Origin: Paenibacillus sp. JJ-223
GTDB taxonomy: Bacteria > Bacillota > Bacilli > Paenibacillales > Paenibacillaceae
NCBI RefSeq assembly: GCF_927798175.1
Contig: NZ_CAKMMP010000002.1
Coordinates: 124,001 to 188,000 of the forward strand
Reading direction: 5' to 3'
DNA: 64,000 bases
Both the position numbers and the translations under genes were made by a program. The notes under the pieces were generated by a model. It was not told the origin of the DNA, did not search any database, and saw nothing but the letters and a program-made list of their open reading frames with translations. Of this stretch, positions 17,794-26,469 are shown piece after piece. Position 1 is the stretch's first letter; the number at the start of each line of letters is the position of its first letter.

Positions 17794-18726
17794 ATGGGTA
17801 CCAAACAAGTGGTTTCGATCAGACCTTTTATACGAACGACGTATGCCTTTGAAAAGTTGCGCGTATGCAAGCGCTGCGGGACGTATACCTGCCTCTGGGA
17901 AAACGAATGCTCCTCCTGCGGACGCAGTGCACTCGTATCCGTACAGCAGCGGGCCGCTTCCAAAGTGAAACGCCGCATCGCTCGCGACATCGTGCTTGTA
18001 GCGTTGCTCGGCGCCGCCGCCGTTTATTTGGGCGAATCGTTGGATCAATCGATGCTCGCAGCCTCGGTAACACTGCTGCTGCTCGGCTTGCTCGCTTTTA
18101 TGCATAAACGCTCGTTCCTTACGGAGCAATTGCGCCAAATGAAACGAACGCTGCAGGAGGATCGTGAAGCGATCCGCCAAGGCATCAACCGCAATTGGGC
18201 GCTCGTGGCCGAAGCGCGCAAGGAGGACGAAGTCCTCGCATACGAAATGCTGCGCGAGATCGGCTCGCTCGTCTACAATGACCGCATTCGCCTGCAGCAG
18301 GTGGCGCTCCTGCAATCGTTCGTGCTGCGCAGCGACATGGACCTGCAGCTGCGGCCGCTGCTGCTCGGCAGCTTCGAGCGCCTGCTCGCCGAATACATCG
18401 GCGAGATTGCCAGGCTGAAGCCGGAGCTGATCCGGGAAGACGCCATTCGTTATGTCGCGAACTACGAGGTCCAAATTTTGCAGCTGCACAACGGCATCCA
18501 AATATTGACCGCCGTCGTTGCCGCTGCCGTGCGCAAAAGCAAATACATCGAGCTGTTCCCAAGCCTCATTACCCGCTATGCCCGCTTCATTCCCAAGGAT
18601 CGGTTCATGAGGCTGTACCAAACTCTCGAACGTTATCCCGGGAAAGCGCGCGGGGGCTTGGCCGAGTCTGTAGCCCGGGTCTATAACGAGAGATACCGTG
18701 AGCAGCCTGTCGATGCCTGGAGCTGA
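17794..18726 (+). CDS. Zinc-ribbon membrane protein divergent from the tubulin/vWA operon
   Basis: 310 residues. The N-terminus has CKRCGTYTCLWENECSSC, a CxxC...CxxC zinc ribbon (about residues 23-40). Two closely spaced hydrophobic helices follow (about 62-80 and 84-102), then a long helical cytoplasmic region rich in charged residues (about 110-310) resembling a helical-repeat or coiled-coil scaffold. The N-terminal zinc ribbon recalls the one on the operon's GTPase. The ATG at 17794 was chosen over a TTG at 17788, since the ATG is better placed behind GGTGAG. Family unknown. The shared promoter region with the vWA operon suggests it belongs to the same system. Confidence 0.65.
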   Translation: MGTKQVVSIRPFIRTTYAFEKLRVCKRCGTYTCLWENECSSCGRSALVSVQQRAASKVKRRIARDIVLVALLGAAAVYLGESLDQSMLAASVTLLLLGLLAFMHKRSFLTEQLRQMKRTLQEDREAIRQGINRNWALVAEARKEDEVLAYEMLREIGSLVYNDRIRLQQVALLQSFVLRSDMDLQLRPLLLGSFERLLAEYIGEIARLKPELIREDAIRYVANYEVQILQLHNGIQILTAVVAAAVRKSKYIELFPSLITRYARFIPKDRFMRLYQTLERYPGKARGGLAESVARVYNERYREQPVDAWS

Positions 18727-18969
18727 TGGACTGATGGAGGCGCGACTGAGAGATAAGAGAATGAGGGATTGCTAGAATTCGACAAATAAAGTACTAGTAA
18801 TTCTCCCTTGAGGCTCCCAAACATGATACAAATTGAAATCATTCAACCTTATATAGACGATGAAATGAATGTCTGCCCCTGCAACTGAGGCCGGAGACAT
18901 CGTTTTCGTTTTGTGCGACTCAATTCATTTGGTTGTCAGCCTGCCATTTGTTAGCTGATTAAGCCATCC

Positions 18970-19014
18970 AAAAAGGCGCTCCTGGTCACGAGATGACCGA
19001 GAACGCCTTTTTTT
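18970..19014 (+). terminator. Strong rho-independent terminator
   Basis: AAAAAGGCG (18970-18978) pairs with CGCCTTTTT (19004-19012), with an inner TGGTCA/TGACCG-type stem and a T-run. It ends the zinc-ribbon membrane-protein transcript, 245 bases after its stop. The remainder of 18727-19628 holds the 27-bp repeat array and no credible gene. Confidence 0.85.
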
Positions 19015-19249
19015 CGTTTGATGCGGCATGGTTACATGCTGTTTATGCGAATGAGGGATAAGGATATAACAACGTTTGTTTGCCATATTATCCGCGGGAA
19101 GGCCGCGAGCGCCTCACTTGCCATTGCTTCTAACATAACTCTACTTATACTTTGCGACATATACTTTGCGCTCCACCCATCTTACTTTGGCCTCTGCGCT
19201 TGCTAGCCGCAACTATACTGATTCCGCACACCGCCTACATGAGAAGTTC

Positions 19250-19432
19250 TAACGAACATTGGACGCGTTATTGGGCCTCTTTTGAGTCCAGGGAAATTGT
19301 TACGAACTTCAGGCACGCTATTTGGCCTCCAAAGGCTCGTGCACCTACTTTTTCGATCAAATAACGTGGCTCATGTTCGTTAGAATTTGATGACCACGAT
19401 TTAGGGCGATATAAGGCGTGTGAGGTTCGTTA
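19250..19432. repeat. Four-copy 27-bp inverted repeat array (cluster A)
   Basis: Copies at 19250-19276 (+), 19300-19326 (+), 19356-19382 (-) and 19406-19432 (-). Read in one direction, each begins T(A/T)ACGAAC, has a CAC/CGC-containing middle and ends close to TTATTTGGC. Spacers are 23, 29 and 23 bases, giving a symmetrical forward-forward-reverse-reverse layout. The same layout recurs at 34125-34306. There is no ORF inside. It lies in the intergenic region downstream of the zinc-ribbon gene and at the 3' side of the helicase gene. Confidence 0.85.
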
Positions 19433-19628
19433 GCGCGCGTGAACGCGAAAAACCGCAGCCCGGAAAGAGAGACCTCTCTACTCTTCCGGAATACGGTCTA
19501 TATTCGTGCACGGTATATATCTGCGGACTGTTACCAGTTCGAGGCTTGTTCACGTGCTCTTCTGCTAATTATGTCAGTAGGCTGGCATGACGTCTCCCTG
19601 TGTCCTGCGTCTTGGCGGAACCGGAGCT

Positions 19629-21167
19629 TTAACGCCCCCGGCGTCCCCCGCTACGACCGCCACGCGAGTCGCCGCGGGAGCCTTGGCCCGCACCGCGGCC
19701 GCTGCCACCGCGAGCATCGCTGCGTCCTGCGCCGCCGCGGCTATCGCTGCTGCGTCCGCCGCCATTGCGGCCGCCCGAGCGGCCGTTCTCGCCACGGCCG
19801 CCTTGGCCCTGGCTCGCGCCACCGCCGCCGCTGCGGGCAGACCCGCGGCTTCCGCCACGCTCGTCGCGACGTCCGCCGCTGCGTCCGCTTTCGCCGCGGG
19901 AGCCGCGTCCGCGACCGCCTTCGGCACGGTCGCCCCGGCCCGAGCCGCGACGCGCGCTGCCCGTCCCGGCAGAACGTCCGCCTGAGCGCTCTTCCTCGCC
20001 CAGGCTGTGAACCGTGCGTCTCGCCGCGCCGGTGGACTCGACAGGCCCTTCGCTGGTCCAGATGATCCGGGACAGCTTCTGGCCGATGCCTTGCTCGATC
20101 CGGGCAAGCTCCGGCTTGTCGTGCTGCGCCGCAAACGTCACGGCAAGGCCTTTGCCGCCCGCGCGTCCCGTACGGCCGATGCGGTGGATGTAACTCTCCG
20201 CATCATGCGGAATGTCGTAGTTGAAGACGTGGGTCACGCCTTCAACGTCCAAGCCGCGCGCTGCCACGTCGGTCGCGACCAGCAGCTGCAGCTTCGCGTC
20301 GCGGAACGCTTTCATGACGTTCTCGCGCTTCGCTTGCGACAGGTCGCCATGCAGCTCGTCGCTCATGTACCCTGCCTCGCGCAGCTCGGCGTTCAGCTTC
20401 GACGCGCGGCGCTTCGTGCGGCAGAAAATGATCGCCAAATACGGGCGATACGTATCGATCATGCCGCGAAGCGCGTTCAGTTTGCCCCGATCCGTGCATT
20501 CCAGCACCTGCTGGCGAATCTGCTTGATCGGGATGACGGACTGGGACGATACCTTGACGTCCACAGGGTCCTTCATGTAGTTTTTGCCCAAATGGCGAAC
20601 GCCTTTCGGCATCGTGGCCGAAAACAGCATCGTTTGGCGTTTGTACGGCAGCGCTTTGATCAGTGTTTCCACTTCGTCCAGGAAGCCCATGTGCAGCATT
20701 TGGTCGGCCTCGTCCAGCACCAGCTTGCGCACGTTGTCCAGCTTCAGCGTGCCGCGGCGCAAGTGATCCAGCAGCCGCCCCGGCGTGCCGATCACGATCT
20801 GCGTGCCGTTCTCCAGTTTGCGCAGCTGTTTCTCCACATCCTGTCCGCCATATACGGCAAGCACATGAAGTTTATCGTCATTGGCGGTAAGCTTCTTCGC
20901 TTCCTCCGTAATTTGCAGCGCAAGCTCACGCGTCGGCGCGATGATCAGTGCCTGCGGCGAGCGGTCCGATACGTTGATTTTCTGAATAATCGGCAGCAGG
21001 AAAGCCAGCGTTTTGCCCGTGCCCGTCTGCGCCTCGGCAATGATATCGTTTCCGCCCAGCAATACCGGAATGGAGCGTTCCTGTACCGGCGTCGGCACGG
21101 TGATTCCCTGATGCTTCAGAATCTCGCACCATTCGGGCCTGATGCCCAGTTGTTCAAAATTAGCCAA
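19629..21167 (-). CDS. DEAD-box ATP-dependent RNA helicase with RGG-rich tail
   Basis: 512 residues. All helicase motifs are present: Q motif (GITVPTPVQERSIP), I AQTGTGKT, Ia PTRELALQ, Ib GTPGRLLDH, II DEAD, III SAT, IV IIFCRTKRRA, V VATDVAARGLD and VI HRIGRTGRAG. The last 130 residues are almost entirely Arg, Gly and Ser in RGG/SGGR-like repeats, a disordered RNA-binding tail. Such enzymes unwind structured RNA in ribosome assembly, RNA decay or cold adaptation. It resembles the CshA/CshB/YxiN group, but I cannot assign which one. The very GC-rich tail creates long alanine-rich shadow ORFs on the opposite strand. It is a single-gene unit with its own promoter region. Confidence 0.93.
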   Translation of the reverse strand: MANFEQLGIRPEWCEILKHQGITVPTPVQERSIPVLLGGNDIIAEAQTGTGKTLAFLLPIIQKINVSDRSPQALIIAPTRELALQITEEAKKLTANDDKLHVLAVYGGQDVEKQLRKLENGTQIVIGTPGRLLDHLRRGTLKLDNVRKLVLDEADQMLHMGFLDEVETLIKALPYKRQTMLFSATMPKGVRHLGKNYMKDPVDVKVSSQSVIPIKQIRQQVLECTDRGKLNALRGMIDTYRPYLAIIFCRTKRRASKLNAELREAGYMSDELHGDLSQAKRENVMKAFRDAKLQLLVATDVAARGLDVEGVTHVFNYDIPHDAESYIHRIGRTGRAGGKGLAVTFAAQHDKPELARIEQGIGQKLSRIIWTSEGPVESTGAARRTVHSLGEEERSGGRSAGTGSARRGSGRGDRAEGGRGRGSRGESGRSGGRRDERGGSRGSARSGGGGASQGQGGRGENGRSGGRNGGGRSSDSRGGAGRSDARGGSGRGAGQGSRGDSRGGRSGGRRGR

Positions 21168-21264
21168 TCGTTACACCTCTGTCAGTTCATTTAGATTAAA
21201 AGCAATTTAGTCCGTCTGCTCTTCTCATCCATACCGTGTAGTTTACACGTTTGTCCAGCAAAAC

Positions 21265-21296
21265 AAAAGGGTACCGCGCACTGGCGGCACCCTTTG
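21265..21296 (-). terminator. Rho-independent terminator of the SulP gene
   Basis: AAAGGGTACCGC (21266-21277) pairs with GCGGCACCCTTT (21284-21295). On the minus strand it is followed by TTTTGTTTTG. It ends the SulP transcript before the helicase promoter. Confidence 0.75.
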
Positions 21297-21334
21297 CACT
21301 TATTCTACCATTCCACGTCGCGTGGATGGATATA

Positions 21335-22780
21335 CTAATGGCCCTGAGAAAGGGCGAATCCGCTCTTTTCGAGCAAACGGCTGCTTTCCTCGTTCAGCCC
21401 GCGCAAATGCACGGTTTTGCCCAGCTTGGCGTATTTGAACTTCACCTTGCCAATCGCCACGACGGCCGTGTTATCCCAAATGTGAGAACCGCTGAAATCG
21501 ATCGTGATTTCATCCGGGTCAGCCTCGGCATTGAATTCATCCACGAACCGGGAGGAAGAACCGAAGAAAAACGGCCCATGCACGCGGTACACCTTGCGTC
21601 CTTGCTCTTCGCTCGATTGCACCCGAATCTTGGCTTGCTTCCAGCCGAAATGCAGCACGCTGAGCACAACGCCGACGAGCACACCGATCGACAAGTCGCT
21701 GGTAATGACTACGATCACCACGGTCACGACCATAACGAAGGCCTCTGCCCGCGGCACGCGACCGATGTTTTTGAGCGAGCTCCAATCGAACGTGCCGATG
21801 CATACCGTAAACATGACGCCGACCAGTGCACCGATCGGCACCTGCTTCACGACATCGCTGAGCAAGAGCAGCAAAATCGCCAGAAATGCACCTGCGGTAA
21901 AGGTCGACAAACGGCCGCGGCCGCCGGATTTCACGTTGATGACGGACTGGCCGATCATCGCGCATCCGCCCATGCCGCCAAAGAAACCATTCACGAAATT
22001 GGCGATCCCTTGGCCGCGAACCTCGCGGTTTTTGCTGCTGCGCGTCTCGGTCATTTCATCCACGATCGTCGCGGTCAGCAGCGATTCCAACAGACCAACA
22101 AGTGCCATCGTAAAGGAATACGGCAGCAGAATCATCAGTGTGTTGAAGGACCACTCAATGTTCGGCAGATGGAACATCGGCAACGTGCTTGTCAGATTGC
22201 CCATCTGTCCGACCGTTTTGACGTCCAGATGAAAGACGAACGTGATGATCGTCATCACGATAATGGCAACGAGCGGCGCAGGAGCAGCCTTGAAAAAGCG
22301 CGGCAAAATGTAAATGATCGCCAGCGTGCCCGCTACCATTGCGTACATGATCCAGTTTGCACCCGTAAAATGCGTCAGCTGTGCCATGAAAATCAAAATC
22401 GCCAAGGCGTTCACGAATCCGGTCAATACCGAATGGGGCACAAACGTGATGAAACGCCCTACTTTGAAAATGCCCAAAATAAACTGGATGATGCCCGTCA
22501 GAATCGTTGCGGCAAACAAATACTCCACGCCGTAATCCTTGACGAGCCCAACCATCAGCACGGCCATCGCTCCGGTCGCCGCAGAGATCATGCCCGGTCT
22601 GCCGCCCGCAATCGAGATGACGATCGCGATCGTAATCGAAGCATACAGCCCCACCATCGGGTCCACGCCCGCGATAATGGAGAAGGCAATGGCTTCCGGA
22701 ATAAGCGCCAGCGCCACCGTAATGCCTGCGAGCACATCGCCGCGGATGTTGCCAAACCACTGTTGTTTTAACGTATTCAT
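21335..22780 (-). CDS. SulP-family inorganic anion transporter with STAS domain
   Basis: 481 residues with about ten to eleven membrane segments and a cytoplasmic STAS domain at the C-terminus (about 385-475, [19 protein letters not shown]). The SulP signature near the N-terminus ([24 protein letters not shown]) is clear. The family moves sulfate, bicarbonate or other anions; the substrate cannot be read from sequence, and there are no sulfur-assimilation or carbonic-anhydrase genes beside it. The ATG follows AGGAGGAGCGGC. The 5' leader is long, about 330 bases from a candidate TATAAT, and contains several hairpins. The gene ends before a good terminator, so it is monocistronic. Confidence 0.92.
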   Translation of the reverse strand: MNTLKQQWFGNIRGDVLAGITVALALIPEAIAFSIIAGVDPMVGLYASITIAIVISIAGGRPGMISAATGAMAVLMVGLVKDYGVEYLFAATILTGIIQFILGIFKVGRFITFVPHSVLTGFVNALAILIFMAQLTHFTGANWIMYAMVAGTLAIIYILPRFFKAAPAPLVAIIVMTIITFVFHLDVKTVGQMGNLTSTLPMFHLPNIEWSFNTLMILLPYSFTMALVGLLESLLTATIVDEMTETRSSKNREVRGQGIANFVNGFFGGMGGCAMIGQSVINVKSGGRGRLSTFTAGAFLAILLLLLSDVVKQVPIGALVGVMFTVCIGTFDWSSLKNIGRVPRAEAFVMVVTVVIVVITSDLSIGVLVGVVLSVLHFGWKQAKIRVQSSEEQGRKVYRVHGPFFFGSSSRFVDEFNAEADPDEITIDFSGSHIWDNTAVVAIGKVKFKYAKLGKTVHLRGLNEESSRLLEKSGFALSQGH

Positions 22781-23129
22781 ATGTCTAGTGCCGCTCCTCC
22801 TAATCCAACAAACCTTAATTCGTCTCTAGCCAAATGTGGCGGAACGGCGCACTCCGCTTCCAATCGGACGGCATGCCGAAACGAAACTACGGATTTGATC
22901 CGTAACCTAGCTTCTGACTGGACCTTGTAAAATTATGCATGCAAAATAACGGATGCACGCCCTTGCCCGCCATCGTGTTCATTGATTCGAATTTCCGTTT
23001 CCGTGTGCGTCCAGGACATATTCCGCGACCGGCTTAGACGTTGCTGCTTAAAACATGAACGGTCATCGACCGTTCTGGCTTTCCCCTCTCAGAAAAACCG
23101 GGTCCGTTGTGTACTGACCTACTATTATA
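22781..23129 (-). promoter_or_regulatory. Candidate promoter and long structured leader of the SulP gene
   Basis: The minus strand has a perfect TATAAT at 23129-23124 without a strong -35. About 330 bases separate it from the SulP start. This leader contains a perfect 8-bp stem GAACGGTC/GACCGTTC with a 3-base loop (23057-23075) and a 7-bp stem TACGGAT/ATCCGTA (22888-22904). I could not match it to a riboswitch class that I know, and I see no gene in it. Confidence 0.45.
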
Positions 23130-23259
23130 GAGAATAAGTTAAAGATGCACGAACGTTGATACAGGGCTTTAATCGCTTGTTTTCATCCATTATCTTTTAT
23201 TTTCATGCCAAATCCTTTGATTATCTTTTGATTTATTGAGCACAGGTATGGAAACACAA

Positions 23260-23291
23260 ATAACCCTTACTTTTGCGTAAGGGTTACTTGC
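23260..23291 (-). terminator. Rho-independent terminator of the ABC1-kinase operon
   Basis: On the minus strand, AAGTAACCCTTAC pairs with GTAAGGGTTATTT around a short GCAAAA loop. It lies 32 bases after the stop of the ABC1-kinase gene. Confidence 0.75.
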
Positions 23292-23322
23292 CATAAGTAT
23301 AATGATCGCTTCCGCAGAATGC

Positions 23323-24993
23323 TCAGAACCTGCCTGACTTGAATATCGAATAGAGTAGAAACGCCACCATGAGAATCGCGACCAGAAATCCGATCTCGAT
23401 CACGGGAATGTCCCATAACATCGTGGATTGGTGACTGATGGAAGAACCGATGATCAATCCGACCATAATGATGCAAAAGGCCAACAACACAATGCTGAAC
23501 GATAGACGGTTGCTGATCTGGTCCAGCCTGCGAAGCAACGTTTCCAGTTCAGGGACGCTGACTTCCAGGCGCAGCTTGCCCTTGCTGATGATGGATGAGA
23601 GCTGTCGCAGCTGCCCCGGCAATCCCATGACGCTTTCCGCCATGTCGGCCGCGCTGCGGAACAGCCTGTTTTTGATTTTCCCCGGGTTAAAACGATCCTT
23701 GAGCAGCTTGCGGCCAAAAGGCTCGGCCATGTCCACGATGCTCACGGTAGGGTCGAGATGTTCGATTACGCCTTCCAGCGTCAGCAGTGACTTGCCCATC
23801 AGAAGGATGTCCGGCGGCATAATGATCCTGTGACGCTGAGCAACGCCGAACAGATCATTCAATGCTTGACCTACGCTGATTTTCGAAAAAGAAATATCGT
23901 AATATTTGGCCCGCAGTTTGTCCAAATCGTTGTGGAGCCCACGCTCGTCGATATCATCCGGCATCATGCCCAGCTTCTCGATGGCCCGGATCATGGCCTC
24001 GGTATCCTTGCGCATGAGCCCAATGACCAGCGATGCCAGATGCTTCCTCATTTCCTCGCTCAGGCTGCCCACCATGCCGAAGTCAATGAAGGCGATACGC
24101 CCATCCTTAAGCACCATCAAGTTCCCCGGATGTGGATCGGCATGAAAAAAACCGTGCAGAAATATTTGGTTCAAGATCGCATCAACCAACCGCTGTGCGA
24201 TATCCTTCACGTCATACCCGCGTTTCGCCAGTTCATCGGGGTCGTTCAGCTTGATGCCCTCAATATACTCCATCGTCAGGATGCGAGATGACGTTTGATC
24301 CCAATAAATTTCCGGAATCTTCGCCTGGCCGTCCCCTTCATACTGCAGCGCGATCTTTTCCGTATTGCGGCCTTCCACCGTGTAGTCCAGCTCGGCCAGC
24401 AATGCCGCAGCGTACTCCTCGACCATTTGCGGAATTTGATACTGTCGGACCCAGTCCCACCGCTTCTCGGCCATGGTCGTCAACTCGCGCAGAATGTCCA
24501 GGTCTCGCTGCACGATGCGCGCAATGCCGGGCCGCTGGACCTTGATAGCCACGGCTTCCCCGCTCCGCAGCTTGCCCAAATGCACCTGACCGATGCTGGC
24601 CGCTGCTACGGGAGTATCCTCGAACCGGGAAAAGATCTCCTCGAGCGGCATATCCAATTCCTGTTCCAAAATCCCCCGCGCCGTGTCCGAAGAAAACGGC
24701 GGCACCTGATCCTGCAGTTTCACCAATTCCCGGATCACCGGATCGGGCAGCAAATCCGCCCGCGTGCTTGCCAGCTGCCCCAGTTTCACGAAAGCCGGTC
24801 CCAATTCCTGCAGCACCAGCCGAATCCGCTCGCTCAACGTTTTGCTTGCATGCTCCTCACGGGACATCCAACGCCGGGGCAGGGCCAGCAGCTGGAAAAG
24901 TCCCAGCTCCTCCACCATATACCCGAAGCCATGGCGCACCAGCGCCATGGCGATTTCGCGGTATCTGCCGACATGTTTGATGCGCACGGCCAT
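23323..24993 (-). CDS. ABC1/UbiB-family atypical kinase with C-terminal membrane anchor
   Basis: 556 residues. Family hallmarks: the KxGQ motif in FVKLGQLASTRADLLP (about 68), the alanine-rich nucleotide loop AAASIGQVHLG (about 129), invariant Lys in VAIKVQRPG, the HADPHPGN catalytic segment (about 283) and the DFG-like IDFGMVG. Two hydrophobic helices lie at the C-terminus (about 495-515 and 525-548). UbiB/ABC1 proteins use ATP in quinone or lipid metabolism; the exact substrate is unsettled for Firmicutes members. The ATG directly follows the TAG of the phasin-like gene with no gap, indicating tight coupling. The two form a two-gene operon ending in a terminator. Confidence 0.9.
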   Translation of the reverse strand: MAVRIKHVGRYREIAMALVRHGFGYMVEELGLFQLLALPRRWMSREEHASKTLSERIRLVLQELGPAFVKLGQLASTRADLLPDPVIRELVKLQDQVPPFSSDTARGILEQELDMPLEEIFSRFEDTPVAAASIGQVHLGKLRSGEAVAIKVQRPGIARIVQRDLDILRELTTMAEKRWDWVRQYQIPQMVEEYAAALLAELDYTVEGRNTEKIALQYEGDGQAKIPEIYWDQTSSRILTMEYIEGIKLNDPDELAKRGYDVKDIAQRLVDAILNQIFLHGFFHADPHPGNLMVLKDGRIAFIDFGMVGSLSEEMRKHLASLVIGLMRKDTEAMIRAIEKLGMMPDDIDERGLHNDLDKLRAKYYDISFSKISVGQALNDLFGVAQRHRIIMPPDILLMGKSLLTLEGVIEHLDPTVSIVDMAEPFGRKLLKDRFNPGKIKNRLFRSAADMAESVMGLPGQLRQLSSIISKGKLRLEVSVPELETLLRRLDQISNRLSFSIVLLAFCIIMVGLIIGSSISHQSTMLWDIPVIEIGFLVAILMVAFLLYSIFKSGRF

Positions 24994-25365
24994 CTACTCG
25001 TTCTCTTTAAGAGGAGGGACTTCGAGCGGCGCAGGTGCGGCAACCGGTTCAGCTTGCGGGGAGTGACCCAGTTTGGCCAGCTTGGCTTCAAGTGCTTCAA
25101 TGCGTTGTTCCAGCCGAGCCACTTCGCCTTTGGTCGGCACGCCGACGTCCACAAGCGCACGCTGGACCTGTTCGTTGATCCATTTCTTGATCTGGCCTTG
25201 CTCTTCATTGCCGCGTTCCATCAGCTTGTCGACCAAGTCCCTGGATTCTCCGGGCGCAAGCTTGCCCCGTTTGACCAGGTCGTCCACGGTTTTTTCGATT
25301 TTTTCCTTGCTTACAACGGTAAGACCGAGCCCTAACGAAATTGCCTTTTTGAACAAATCGCTCAT
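24994..25365 (-). CDS. Phasin-like coiled-coil protein upstream of the ABC1 kinase
   Basis: About 123 residues: MSDLFKKAISLGLGLTVVSKEKIEK, then a helical region and a heptad-rich coiled coil (KGEVARLEQRIEALEAKLAKLG, about 81-102), with a Pro/Ala tail. The sequence looks like the phasin-family or polyhydroxyalkanoate-synthesis-regulator-like proteins often annotated before ABC1 genes. No polyhydroxyalkanoate genes are nearby, so an accessory role for the kinase is more likely. AGGAGG lies 9 bases before the ATG at 25365; an ATG 9 bases upstream touches the ribosome-binding site and was rejected. Confidence in the family name is moderate. Confidence 0.75.
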   Translation of the reverse strand: MSDLFKKAISLGLGLTVVSKEKIEKTVDDLVKRGKLAPGESRDLVDKLMERGNEEQGQIKKWINEQVQRALVDVGVPTKGEVARLEQRIEALEAKLAKLGHSPQAEPVAAPAPLEVPPLKENE

Positions 25366-25504
25366 TCCTGTCATCCTCCTCTTTGTTGATTTCTATATTA
25401 TACCCCTAATGGACGGCAACCAAAAGAAACCCCAAATCGACGGACTGACCGTGGCCATCTTGCAAAAGGCAACCCCCGTACCTGATCTTGTCTGCGCCTA
25501 ACCG

Positions 25505-26143
25505 TTACACGTAACGGGCAGCCCATTTCCCTGCTTGCAGCACCAGCTGACGATAGGTTTCATGGGCAAAAGAAGGCACGTGATGTCCGGGCATCAGATA
25601 CACGATCCGTCCAAGACCGTATGTATGCGCCCACGCGGCCGGCTTCGGTCCTTCCTCGGACTGATACTCCAGAAGCACCGTCGTTTCGGTGAATGTGCCG
25701 AACTCAAACAGGTAGGCTTCCTCTTCCATTGCAAAATCCGAAATGCCTTCGGTTACGGGATGATTCGTCGCCGTGACCTTGAACTCCAGCGGAGCATAGG
25801 CCGGATGGTGCAAAAATTTTGCGCCCATCATCTGCGCCAGCTCATAGCGGTTTTGCAGGGAGATGCCGTTGTGGATGATGACGAGCCCTCCCCCATTGCT
25901 GACGTAAGACAGCAACCCCGCTGTCTGCTGCGGCGAAGCTTTGCCTCTCCAGTCGTCGAAATACGAGATGCACACATCGAATCCCGATATATTTTCCTGA
26001 AGCAGCATGTTGCGATTTTCGCTGCACTGTACGGTCATGATATCGTGGAAGATTCGACTGATCTCCACGTCCACGCCTTGCATCGGATGCCAGTCGGGAT
26101 GAGTGTAATCGCCGAGCAGCAGTGCCTTTTTACGATGATCCAT
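25505..26143 (-). CDS. ThuA-domain protein (glutamine-amidotransferase-like fold)
   Basis: 212 residues matching the ThuA family: ALLLGDYTHPDWHP at the start, FDVCISYFDDWRG, then GGGLVIIHNGI (about 85-95), FLHHPAYAPLEFKV, NHPVTEGISDF and GLGRIVYLMPGHHV. The fold is that of class I glutamine amidotransferases, but the catalytic Cys is absent, as is usual in this family. ThuA proteins occur with sugar catabolism genes in some bacteria; here there is no such context, so the function is unknown. GAAAGGAG lies before the ATG at 26143. Confidence 0.85.
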   Translation of the reverse strand: MDHRKKALLLGDYTHPDWHPMQGVDVEISRIFHDIMTVQCSENRNMLLQENISGFDVCISYFDDWRGKASPQQTAGLLSYVSNGGGLVIIHNGISLQNRYELAQMMGAKFLHHPAYAPLEFKVTATNHPVTEGISDFAMEEEAYLFEFGTFTETTVLLEYQSEEGPKPAAWAHTYGLGRIVYLMPGHHVPSFAHETYRQLVLQAGKWAARYV

Positions 26144-26469
26144 TATTCATAACTCCTTTCGGATTCAACTTCAGTCAGACGATTTGCATGAAAACAACCG
26201 GCACCTCATTCTTCGGATATGCTCGTGCAGCCATGTCCCCGCCGGCCAGACCGACCGGAAACGATATATCTTCTAGTATAGCCGCTTTGTTCGCAGGCAT
26301 ATCCGGGAAATGCTGAACGGGGTGTCCAATTATACTTCATTCCACGCTTCTCGGCAAAAACCTTTTCCCAATCCGCCGGAAAACCAACTTCGCGACCAAA
26401 GTCTCAGAAGCCGGTTATTTCGCAAGGTGATCATTTCGACTAAGACAAAATACCTTGCCAAACATGGGT
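26144..26469. other. Intergenic region with no recognisable element
   Basis: 326 bases between cbiA and the ThuA-like gene, both minus strand. It should contain the ThuA promoter (a possible TATACT near 26280 on the minus strand, without a clear -35) and the cbiA 3' untranslated region. I see no convincing terminator, repeat or ORF. Confidence 0.5.

Noticed and set aside
19018..19206. 62-codon ORF after the terminator at 18970-19014
   Set aside because: No ribosome-binding site, no conserved features and no promoter; it probably occurs by chance.
19250..19432. CRISPR array
   Set aside because: The 50-base period is CRISPR-like, but there are only two copies per direction, the second half is inverted, the repeats vary and no cas genes are present.
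19587..19985. Alanine-rich ORFs opposite the helicase tail
   Set aside because: They mirror the RGG/GGS codons of the helicase C-terminus; no protein-like sequence.
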